Of a stretch of 64,000 bases of DNA, positions 46,577 to 54,839 are shown piece by piece. Every line of letters starts with the position of its first letter. The first letter of the stretch is position 1. Below the pieces are notes generated by a model. It was not told where the DNA came from and made no database searches. It worked only from the letters and a program-made list of their open reading frames with translations. The stretch is from Clostridia bacterium. Its GTDB lineage: Bacteria; Bacillota; Clostridia; TANB77; CAG-508. The DNA is taken from NCBI GenBank assembly GCA_017404545.1, contig JAFRCC010000007.1:36571-100570 (forward strand), read 5' to 3'. Made by a program: the position numbers and the translations under genes.

Positions 46577-48146
46577 TTATACAAAATCCTTCTTTTTTCC
46601 CTGTTTTTTTGTTTTATTTTGGATTCTTTTCGAAAATATTTCGTTTCCTTTAACAATTTTTAGAAAAAAAATTAAAACCGCATAAATAACTACAGCGATA
46701 AGACCTGCTAATATTATAGCTATTTTATCCATTATTATTCCACTCAGGAAAAAATATGAATATCTCAAGGTCAACGCAATTATACACGAAGCAATTATTG
46801 GTTTCAACAAAAATTTAAAAATTTTTAATTTTATTTTTAAATTTCTTAATGCAACCACGAAAACTATTGCAAATGCAACAAAATGGCATATCAACGTTGC
46901 TATGCAGCATCCTGTTATACCTGCATACCAATATTCATTTGGATTTAAGTTAAGGAAAATTGTATTAAGTATAGCTTTAAATCCAACACCTATCAGTAAT
47001 GAAATTGCAGGAATATATATTTTTCCAATCCCATGAAGTATAGCATTCATAATTTGCTCCGCTGCTATAAATAATAGGGAAATTGCATTTATCTGTAATA
47101 AAATTTTTCCATTATCATTACCAAACAAAAAGGTTAATATTTCACCAGAGCATACAAATATACTGAAACAACAGGGGATAATAATAATTCCAATACATTT
47201 TAAATATTTAAATGTAATACGTCTTACATAATCTATATCTTTTTTATTATTTGCAACAATTGGGATTATTGTTGTTGCAATTGCTATTACAAATGAGACC
47301 GGTACAGCTGAAATAACATCTACTTTTCCACTTAAAATACCATATTGTTTTTTAGCCATCCCTTCCCCTACAAATTTTTTTAAATACTTTACAATTGTTA
47401 TTGAATCTATATTTCTATTTAGCGATGCAAGTATTGCACTCATAGATATTGGTATAGACATTTTACATATTCCTAACATACTCCTAAGGCTTACAATTTT
47501 ATTCGATTTGTTTAATTTTAACTTTTTGTACAAATATATCAAGCTTCCTAGTGTTGCAATTGTTGTTGCCATGTTAGCCCAAGCAGCCATTTTAGCTGTA
47601 TCAGATGTTGTTACAATATACGCAATTTCTACAAGTATAAATGTAAAAATTGTTTTTAATATTTGCTCTATCGTTTGTGATTTTGCTGTAACTTCAACAT
47701 GCTCAGTTCCGTTATAATATCCGCGTAGTACAGAGATTATACAAACATTAAATATCGCAGGTGATAATGCAACTATAGACATTTGCGCTTCTGGAATATT
47801 TAATATTTTATTTGAAATAAGCCCAGAAAAATAAACTAGTATCATACTACCAATAATCCCAATGATAGAAAACACTGTCAAAGCATTTTTCATTATGTAT
47901 TCTGTTTTTTCTTTATCTCCTAAGTTTTCAGCTATAATTTTTGAAATTACATTTGGAACTCCTATCGAAGAAATAGTCAATAATAAAGCATATATTTGAT
48001 ATCCAGAATTATATATTGCATTTCCGGCATCACCAAAACCATTTTTATTAGCTAAATATAATTTATATAATAATCCGGAATATTTTTACAAATACTTGTG
48101 ATATTAACAAAGACGTTATCCCTTTTAAAATATTATTATTTTTCAT
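46577..48146 (-). CDS. SpoVB/MurJ-type lipid flippase (MATE-like), coded in two frames joined at a CGG codon
   Basis: Polysaccharide/lipid II flippase family with 12-14 membrane segments. Translation from ATG 48146 (GGAG box upstream) gives 23 residues (KNNNILKGITSLLISQVFVKIF), then CGG (48075-48077) and a TAA four codons later. The +1 frame reads G-LLYKLYLANKNGFGDAGNAI, the expected flippase start, and is open to 46577 (the TTG at 47980 is internal). Joined product about 521 aa. SpoVB, MurJ or another flippase of this family cannot be separated by eye. Confidence 0.8.
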
Positions 48147-48510
48147 TTCAACTCCAATATAGAAAATATTCTGTTAATTTATATTCTGTTTCCTACATTT
48201 AATGAATATATTGCCTAAATTAAACTATAACCTTTTATCGTTACTATTTAACAGTATCGAAAATGAGCTCTTGGTAATTATTGTAATATTTGATTTGTAA
48301 GACCACATAGCGACCAACCAGAGCATTAGCGAAGGGCGATTGTAACAATCGAAGGTTGTGACAGCAAGGTCTAAAAATCATATATTGCAATATTTTCCTA
48401 ACACTATGATATAAAAAAGTGTTAAACTATAACCTTTTATCAACAAATTCTTCCAAAAGTCTTGAAATTTTAGCCAATTTATAGGATAATAAAGGGGTAA
48501 AATTTTATTT
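48147..48510. other. 364-bp intergenic region holding repeat element copy B
   Basis: No gene is supported here. It contains a 20-bp perfect direct repeat (48220-48239 and 48422-48441) bracketing element copy B, and a GC-richer structured core near 48299-48373. It separates the flippase gene (-) from the VirD4-like gene (+), so both promoters should lie at its edges. Confidence 0.6.
48240..48433. repeat. Short interspersed element, copy B, with structured core
   Basis: Begins GTTACTATTTAACAGT and ends AAAGTGTTAAACTATAAC, the same ends as 11707-11780. The centre (about 48299-48373) is GC-richer and can fold back: AGACC pairs with GGTCT, CCAACC with GGTTG(T), and CGATTG with CAATCG around a 3-nt loop. 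It lies between 20-bp direct repeats TTAAACTATAACCTTTTATC, the right copy overlapping the element end. Confidence 0.5.
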
Positions 48511-50874
48511 TTGAAAGTGGTGAAAATCTTGAAAATAATAGATAAATTTTTAAAAATGTTGAAAACAGATAGAAATACATTTTTAACATATATATTAACA
48601 CTTGTAACAATATACTTAACTATAGATAGAATTGTTGAAATACTACTGATGATTTTCACGGGTATAGGTTGTTCGTATTGGGGACCAATTCAATATGCAT
48701 TAGCATTTGCCTGTCCCATATTTGCCTTCTTATTCTCTTGTAGTTCAAAGTTTGCAGATTCAGAAGACACTAAGCTTTCATTCTTTCATTTGTACGTAAT
48801 CTCTTTATATATATTAATATTGTCAATGTTTAATCAAGCTATAAATTCAGCTTGTTGGCTTGCCTTATTATCAACACCATCGTACGTAAAAATTGCTACA
48901 GAATATTCAAGTTTGATTGCACCTGCATTTAGAAGTATTTCGTTATATTTACCATTAACAACATTTTATCCGTTAATAAAGTGGTTTATTACATTTGTTG
49001 ATGACTCAAAGGATATAAGGGAATCTATATATGAATATGGAGGAATCAATTTATCAAATAAAAAGAATGGTTTTACTGGTCAATTCAGTTGTGAGGTTAA
49101 AATTTGTACAGATAAACATTCTGGTAAAGATGTAATTCTACCTGAGGATAGGCGTTTCGAATCAACTCTTGTTGTTGGTGTGTCTGGTTCAGGAAAAACT
49201 TCACTTATATTTGAACCTATGATTTGTAGAGACATTGAAAAAAAGAACTTCTTCAAAAAGACAGCAAAAGAATATGGCTTTGCGGCACTAAAGTCTGGCA
49301 TTGCTTCAATAAATGCTCCTTATGATAATGACTATATAAATGATAACTTTTCTTTAAATATGATTTCTGCCAACCCAAATAAATCTGGAACATACAATTC
49401 ATGTATGAGTAAAATGATACGTGGAAATCAAGATGGAAAGATAATATACAAAGATATTGGTTTGACATATATTTCTCCTGATTTTGAATCGGTATCGAGA
49501 GTTTTAAATGTTGCTAAAAATTATCATGTAAAAGTAAATTTAATAGATCCAAATTCACGAGATTCGGTTGGCTTAAATCCATTTGCATATGATAACCCAT
49601 TACAGGCATCTGTTATAATCTCAACAGTATTAAAAAATTTGCACTCTTCTAATAGAGCCGATTTAGACCTAAATTTGGGAGTACAAGCAAATTTTGCTAG
49701 TCAAGCTATTGAGAATTTATCTATTTTACTAAAAGTAATGTATCCTAAAATGCATGACGGAGAAATTCCGACTTTAGAAGATATGTTAGATGCTTTTAAT
49801 GATTTTTCAATTATTCAATCAATGTGCGAACAAATGGAAAAAGATGAAGAACTTGCAGAAAAATTCAAAATACTTATTACATACTTCAAAAAGAATTTCT
49901 ATACTAATAGTACCTATAGATTAGATACAGAAAAATATATTTCATCTGCAACTACACAACTTGATAACCTATTAAGATATCCTGGTATAAGAAGTATCTT
50001 ATGTAATAGAACAAATAATATTAATTTCGATGCTGCTTTAGCAGATGGGCAATTTACATTCTTATGTACAAGACGTGGAGATTTGGGAGCTGCTGCACAT
50101 ACAGCATTTGGATTATTCTTTATATTATCAATGCAATATGCGGTATTAAGAAGACCTGGTATAGAAGCAACAAGAAATCCTCATTTCTTATATATCGATG
50201 AGTTTTCTGATTTTATATCTGGAGCTACAGAACCAATATTCACATTATATAGAAAATATAGGATTGGATCTGTAATTTCAGTGCAAAATCTAGATCAATT
50301 AGATGCTGAAAATAAAAAATATAGAAAAACGATTATAGCCAATTGTGCTCACAAAATTGTATTTGGTAATAACGAACCTGGAGACAATGATTGGTGGGAG
50401 AAAGAACTTGGAGAAAAATCAGAATTTTCATTTAGTAGAAATTATGAGACTGAGAAGGGGTCATACTCTGCTAATCTTAATGGAATAAAATATACTAAAA
50501 CACCTAATTTCAAGGCTGGAAAAGTACAAACTATTAAGTTTAAAGAGTGTATATATAAAGTTCGTGATGCTGGCGGAAAAAATACTGTTGGTTATGGTAA
50601 ATTAAACTTTATAGAATCAAAATATAAAGAAAAACAACAAGAAACTAAATTTAACTTTACTAAATTTACAAACGGAATGTCTGATACTGACGAAGAATCA
50701 AAAAAGAAAAGGTTGAAAAAATCTAGTATTCCTACATTCGTAAATGATGATGATACCGATGAGGAGCTAGATCCAATCCGAACAAATGGTGTTGATTCAA
50801 TATTTGGAAATCCAGAATCTGGAACTGCAATAATAAATAACCCACACAAAAAAAATAATAATAGTAATAATTAA
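48511..50874 (+). CDS. VirD4/TraG-like coupling ATPase, membrane anchored
   Basis: Four predicted N-terminal membrane segments in the first about 165 residues, then a TraG/TraD-type ATPase. Walker A is GVSGSGKTSL, Walker B is PHFLYIDEFSDF, with SVISVQNLDQLDAENKKY and ANCAHKIVFGN as in type IV coupling proteins. It ends in a long polar, acidic, Asn-rich tail. No relaxase or VirB genes are in the window, so it is an orphan here. The start is uncertain: TTG 48511 has AAAGGGG about 15 nt upstream; GTG 48517/48520 or TTG 48529 are alternatives. Ends at a strong terminator shared with the next gene. Confidence 0.85.
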   Translation: MKVVKILKIIDKFLKMLKTDRNTFLTYILTLVTIYLTIDRIVEILLMIFTGIGCSYWGPIQYALAFACPIFAFLFSCSSKFADSEDTKLSFFHLYVISLYILILSMFNQAINSACWLALLSTPSYVKIATEYSSLIAPAFRSISLYLPLTTFYPLIKWFITFVDDSKDIRESIYEYGGINLSNKKNGFTGQFSCEVKICTDKHSGKDVILPEDRRFESTLVVGVSGSGKTSLIFEPMICRDIEKKNFFKKTAKEYGFAALKSGIASINAPYDNDYINDNFSLNMISANPNKSGTYNSCMSKMIRGNQDGKIIYKDIGLTYISPDFESVSRVLNVAKNYHVKVNLIDPNSRDSVGLNPFAYDNPLQASVIISTVLKNLHSSNRADLDLNLGVQANFASQAIENLSILLKVMYPKMHDGEIPTLEDMLDAFNDFSIIQSMCEQMEKDEELAEKFKILITYFKKNFYTNSTYRLDTEKYISSATTQLDNLLRYPGIRSILCNRTNNINFDAALADGQFTFLCTRRGDLGAAAHTAFGLFFILSMQYAVLRRPGIEATRNPHFLYIDEFSDFISGATEPIFTLYRKYRIGSVISVQNLDQLDAENKKYRKTIIANCAHKIVFGNNEPGDNDWWEKELGEKSEFSFSRNYETEKGSYSANLNGIKYTKTPNFKAGKVQTIKFKECIYKVRDAGGKNTVGYGKLNFIESKYKEKQQETKFNFTKFTNGMSDTDEESKKKRLKKSSIPTFVNDDDTDEELDPIRTNGVDSIFGNPESGTAIINNPHKKNNNSNN

Positions 50875-50908
50875 AAAATGGAATGTTGATAACAACATTC
50901 CATTTTTT
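50873..50908. terminator. Strong bidirectional terminator
   Basis: Perfect 16-bp stem (50873-50888 and 50893-50908) with a 4-nt loop and A6/T6 ends, between convergent genes. Confidence 0.9.
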
Positions 50909-50909
50909 A

Positions 50910-51848
50910 TTAGTCTAATAATTTTATTTTTGTATTCTTCATTTTAAATTTTCCCGTATCTTCACTCTTTACAAACTCTATAAGAGACTCGTCTAAACTT
51001 TCATCATTTTGTTTCAAATCAGTTGTATAATATAACTTAATCTTAGTTATTTGTACATTATTAAGTACAACAGCTTTAAATGCTTCTGCTATGTGCTTAT
51101 CATCTTCACAAACTATTATTAATTGCGGTAAACTCTTAAATCCTGAATCATTTGGAACAAAATTATCATAAAAGTCTTTGAAAAATTTCATCTTATCAAT
51201 AAATTTCTTTTCCCAGTCATCTTCTCTTCTAATAACCTCAAAAATGAAATCTAAAGACTTATCATTCTTAGTAAGCTTAATGCACCCTCCAGTTGCTCTA
51301 AATGTTTTACCCAATTGTTTAGCATTTAAAGATGGCTTTGGCGTATAGCTCTCGAAAGCTTTAACCTTTCTAAGATATGCTATTATAATTTGATTTCCTG
51401 CTAATCTCTTTTTTATCATAGCTACTGGCTTAGTATTATCTGTAGGTTGCCATTTACACTCTTCGCCTCTTGAATTCAATAAGTATTTACCCATTTTCTC
51501 TAAACAATATATTCTATATATACCTTTTCCATCATCAGAATTAAAGTAGTATCTTGTTAAAATTTTTGTTTTAACTAACTGATCAAGCTTTCCATTTAAT
51601 TTATCTTGAGTTTTAGGCTCAAAGCCATTTATTTCCAATAATTGAAACAATTGTCTTGATGTGATGAACTCAAATTCATTAACTAATGACAAAATTTTAA
51701 AATGTAAATCATTTATATGTCCTAAATTAATTCTTTGAACTATTTGATTCATTGAAACATATCCATCTTTACCATCAAATACTTTTATTTCACCTTCTCT
51801 AATCGCAAAAGGCGATGTTAATGCTTTAATTTCATTATCTTCTACCAA
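50910..51848 (-). CDS. Replication-relaxation-type winged-helix protein
   Basis: 312 aa. An N-terminal winged-helix region (ILSLVNEFEFITSRQLFQLLEINGF, KLDQLVKTKILTRYYF) is followed by an alpha/beta domain with LDFIFEVIRREDDWEKKFIDKMKFF and PQLIIVCEDDKHIAEAF. This matches in layout the replication-relaxation (Replic_Relax) proteins found on plasmids and conjugative elements, which often travel with TraG-type ATPases like the convergent neighbour. DNA binding is inferred. Followed 18 bp downstream by an S1 protein gene on the same strand. Confidence 0.6.
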   Translation of the reverse strand: MVEDNEIKALTSPFAIREGEIKVFDGKDGYVSMNQIVQRINLGHINDLHFKILSLVNEFEFITSRQLFQLLEINGFEPKTQDKLNGKLDQLVKTKILTRYYFNSDDGKGIYRIYCLEKMGKYLLNSRGEECKWQPTDNTKPVAMIKKRLAGNQIIIAYLRKVKAFESYTPKPSLNAKQLGKTFRATGGCIKLTKNDKSLDFIFEVIRREDDWEKKFIDKMKFFKDFYDNFVPNDSGFKSLPQLIIVCEDDKHIAEAFKAVVLNNVQITKIKLYYTTDLKQNDESLDESLIEFVKSEDTGKFKMKNTKIKLLD

Positions 51849-51866
51849 TTTAAATTCCCCCTAAAT

Positions 51867-52673
51867 CTATTTTACAATTATTAATTTTATTTTCTTTTTC
51901 TCTGGTATTATTTTTTTAACGTATACATTTACATTTTGTCCATATTCAATTCCTTCTTTATATTCTGCAAGTCCAACCAAATTAGGCTTAAGCTCAACAA
52001 AAATTCCATTTTTAGACTTTTCCACTTCTCTTGCTTTTCCTACTATAGTTGACCCTTCAACGATATCCTTAACGTTTTCTTCCCATGTTCCAAGTAATTC
52101 TTTATACGTTAAAATAACTCTATCTTGAGTTTTATCAATAGATTTTACCATAACATTAATCTTTTGTCCAACCCTTATTCGCTCTCTAGGAGATTTTATT
52201 CTTGCAATTGAAATATCTTCTATGTGAAGTAATCCAACAACACCTCCGCCAATTTCCACAAAAGCTCCATATGGTTGTATACTTTTTACAATTCCTTTTA
52301 GAATATTACCTTCTGTAACTTCATCTTTAAGCCATGACATTGCATCTTTCTCGACGTCTTTTCTAGATAAAATGTAATTGTTCGCTTCATCAATTCCCTT
52401 TACCTTGAATTGAACAAACTTATTTACCTTACTTGTACTCACATTCTTTTTATACAACTCGATATTCTCACTCGCATTTGCTTCAATCTCATTTCTTTTA
52501 ATTATACCTACTTTATTGTCTGCAAAATTAACATATAAATTGAAATTTTCATCACAATTGCTTACTTTTGCCTCTAGAATTTCTTGTGTTTGTATAGCAT
52601 TATTTAAAGTGCTTTCACCTATTGTTTTGTTTTCTACAATCCATCCTTCTGGAACAAACTTCTGATATTTCAT
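51867..52673 (-). CDS. S1 RNA-binding domain protein
   Basis: 268 aa with three S1-like OB folds. The clearest is at about 120-190 (GNILKGIVKSIQPYGAFVEIGGGVVGLLHIEDIS, VGQKINVMVKSIDKTQDRVILTYKE); a shorter one precedes it and a degenerate one ends the protein. Resembles ribosomal protein S1-like and YlmH/general-stress RNA-binding proteins of Clostridia. Probably ribosome- or mRNA-associated. Starts MKYQKFVPEGWIVENK. Confidence 0.8.
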   Translation of the reverse strand: MKYQKFVPEGWIVENKTIGESTLNNAIQTQEILEAKVSNCDENFNLYVNFADNKVGIIKRNEIEANASENIELYKKNVSTSKVNKFVQFKVKGIDEANNYILSRKDVEKDAMSWLKDEVTEGNILKGIVKSIQPYGAFVEIGGGVVGLLHIEDISIARIKSPRERIRVGQKINVMVKSIDKTQDRVILTYKELLGTWEENVKDIVEGSTIVGKAREVEKSKNGIFVELKPNLVGLAEYKEGIEYGQNVNVYVKKIIPEKKKIKLIIVK

Positions 52674-52745
52674 TTTATTTTCTCCTTGTCTTCTGTATTT
52701 ACAACATTATATAATTAAATGTTTCGTTTTACAAGACCTAAAAAT

Positions 52746-53465
52746 CTAGTTTTTAAGGCTTTCTATTTCTTTGTTCGTTAGAAATCTCCATTCTCCTATT
52801 TTTAAGTCTTTTACATGTATATTTCCTATTTTAGCTCTATGTAGTGCAATAACTTTTTTTCCTACAGCTTCACACATTTTTCTAACTTCTCTATTTTTAC
52901 CTTCATGAATCGTTATTTCTGCTCTTGATAAATTCTTTTCTTTGTCAATTTTTAATATTTTAACTTTAGCTTTTCCAGAAATATAATCATCTATTTCTAC
53001 ACCATTTCTTAATTTTTCAACATCTTCATCTGAAATGATTCCTTTAACTGTTGCATTATATGTTTTTTCTATTTCATGTTTTGGATGGGTAACTTTATAT
53101 ATAAAGTCTCCATCGTTTGTTAGAATTAATGCTCCTGATGTATACATATCTAGTCTCCCCACAGGTAATAATGTTACTCCAACTCCTTTTACAAGTTCAA
53201 TAACTGTTGGTCTCTTAAATTGATCTTTAGCTGTTGTTACATACCCAACTGGCTTGTTCAACAATACATACTTATAGCTTTGTACTGCCATAATTTTTTT
53301 TCCTTCAATCTTGACTTCATTTGTGTTTCCATCAATCTTTGTTCCAAGCTCTGTTACAATTTTCCCATTAATACTTACTTTTCCATTCAATATCAATTCT
53401 TCAGCTTTTCTACGTGAACAATATCCAGAATTAGCTATAAACTTTTGAAGTCTCATTTCTTCCAT
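52746..53465 (-). CDS. rluB: 23S rRNA pseudouridine synthase RluB family
   Basis: RsuA-family pseudouridine synthase. An N-terminal S4 domain (RLQKFIANSGYCSRRKAEELI) is followed by the catalytic aspartate motif PVGRLDMYTSGALILTNDGDF. 239 aa is normal. It begins 3 bp after rluD ends, so it is translationally linked. Confidence 0.9.
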   Translation of the reverse strand: MEEMRLQKFIANSGYCSRRKAEELILNGKVSINGKIVTELGTKIDGNTNEVKIEGKKIMAVQSYKYVLLNKPVGYVTTAKDQFKRPTVIELVKGVGVTLLPVGRLDMYTSGALILTNDGDFIYKVTHPKHEIEKTYNATVKGIISDEDVEKLRNGVEIDDYISGKAKVKILKIDKEKNLSRAEITIHEGKNREVRKMCEAVGKKVIALHRAKIGNIHVKDLKIGEWRFLTNKEIESLKN

Positions 53466-53467
53466 AT

Positions 53468-54382
53468 CTAATCCCCCATTCTACTATCACATAGCTCAAT
53501 TATCTCCTCAAAATACTTAGGAATCTCCGCTTCTAGGTGAAGCTCTTTTCCCGTTACCGGATGCTTAAAATCTAAACTTTTTGCATGAAGCATTTGACCT
53601 TCAACTCCAAACTCATTCTTGCCATTTGAATAAACATCATCACCAACAACAGGATGTCCAATTTGCGACATATGTACTCTTATTTGATGAGTCCTTCCAG
53701 TGTCTATTTTAATTTCAAGTAATGTGTAATTATTATATCTTCTAATAACCTTAAAATGAGTTATTGCTTCCTTGCCATCTTTATCAATAGCCATTTTCTT
53801 TCTATCTTTTTTACTTCTGGCAATTGGCATATTAATTGTAGCTTCATTTTCACTAATTACACCCCTTACAAGAGCAATATATATTTTCTTTACTTCTCTA
53901 TTTTTTATTTGTTCGCTCATCTTTACGTGAGCATTATCGTTCTTTGCCACAATTAAAAGGCCTGAAGTATTTTTATCTAATCTATGAACTATTCCTGGTC
54001 TTATCTCTCCACCAATCCCAGAAAGGGAGCCTTTGCATATATTCATAATAGCGTTAACTAGAGTTCCATCTGGATTTCCGTTTGCAGGATGAACTACCAT
54101 TCCTTTCGGTTTATTAACTACTATAATATCTGAATCTTCATATACAATTTCTATCGGAATATCTTGTGCCACTAAACCAGATTCTTTTGGCTCAGGAATA
54201 TCAATCTTAATAACATCTCCAGCTTTTACTTTATACGAATTCTTCTTTATTTCATCGTTGACGGTAATATTATTACTCTCAAGTAATTTTTGTATAGTAG
54301 CCCTAGATAAATCTTTATCTTTTGCTGAAATATATGAATCTAATCTAATGTTGTCAAATTTATCAACTATTATTTCCTTCAA
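53468..54382 (-). CDS. rluD: 23S rRNA pseudouridine synthase RluD family
   Basis: RluA/RluD family. An S4 domain (RLDSYISAKDKDLSRATIQKLL) precedes the catalytic motif GIVHRLDKNTSGLLIVAKND and TGRTHQIRVHMSQIGHPVVGD. 304 aa. Its start overlaps the end of lspA by 20 bp, the common lspA-rluD order of Firmicutes. Confidence 0.93.
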   Translation of the reverse strand: MKEIIVDKFDNIRLDSYISAKDKDLSRATIQKLLESNNITVNDEIKKNSYKVKAGDVIKIDIPEPKESGLVAQDIPIEIVYEDSDIIVVNKPKGMVVHPANGNPDGTLVNAIMNICKGSLSGIGGEIRPGIVHRLDKNTSGLLIVAKNDNAHVKMSEQIKNREVKKIYIALVRGVISENEATINMPIARSKKDRKKMAIDKDGKEAITHFKVIRRYNNYTLLEIKIDTGRTHQIRVHMSQIGHPVVGDDVYSNGKNEFGVEGQMLHAKSLDFKHPVTGKELHLEAEIPKYFEEIIELCDSRMGD

Positions 54383-54839
54383 CTTCTTCCCTCCTGTAAT
54401 TAATTACACTTGCAATTCCAAGAATAACAACACCTAAAACGATACATATGTCAGCTATGTTAAATATTGGAAATTCAAATAATCTAATATCTATAAAATC
54501 AACTACATATGACCTAAAAGCTCTATCAATAAAATTTCCAATTCCTCCGGAAATTAACATAGCTGCACCACTAGAATATAATCCATTCATTTTATCAAAC
54601 TTTAAATAAACAAGCACAGTAATAATTAATAATAACATTAACGTTAATATTGAAAAAAAATGAACATGGCCACTTGCGAATCCAAATGCAATTCCTCTAT
54701 TTTCACAGTATGTAATATTTAATAAACCATTGATAATTGTTTTAGGTAATACTTCCTTATTTATTGCAATTAGTACTTTTGAAATTTGATCAATCACAAT
54801 TAGTGATGTCATTAAAACAAAAAACTTAATCTTATTCAT
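54363..54839 (-). CDS. lspA: Lipoprotein signal peptidase (signal peptidase II)
   Basis: Four membrane segments with both catalytic aspartates in GGIGNFIDRAFRSYVVDFID and in IFNIADICIVLG. The start is MNKIKFFVLMTS at 54839, overlapping the upstream stop in ATGAATAA; the longer frame to 54878 lies inside the upstream gene. 158 aa is normal. Processes prolipoproteins at the membrane. Confidence 0.93.
   Translation of the reverse strand: MNKIKFFVLMTSLIVIDQISKVLIAINKEVLPKTIINGLLNITYCENRGIAFGFASGHVHFFSILTLMLLLIITVLVYLKFDKMNGLYSSGAAMLISGGIGNFIDRAFRSYVVDFIDIRLFEFPIFNIADICIVLGVVILGIASVINYRREEVEGNNS

Noticed and set aside
4215..48077. CGG reassigned as an ordinary sense codon (for example Trp or Gln)
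   Set aside because: Reading CGG as any amino acid leaves the zero frame ending in a stop a few codons later in all three genes; only a +1 shift restores the families. Conserved tryptophans in the window use TGG.
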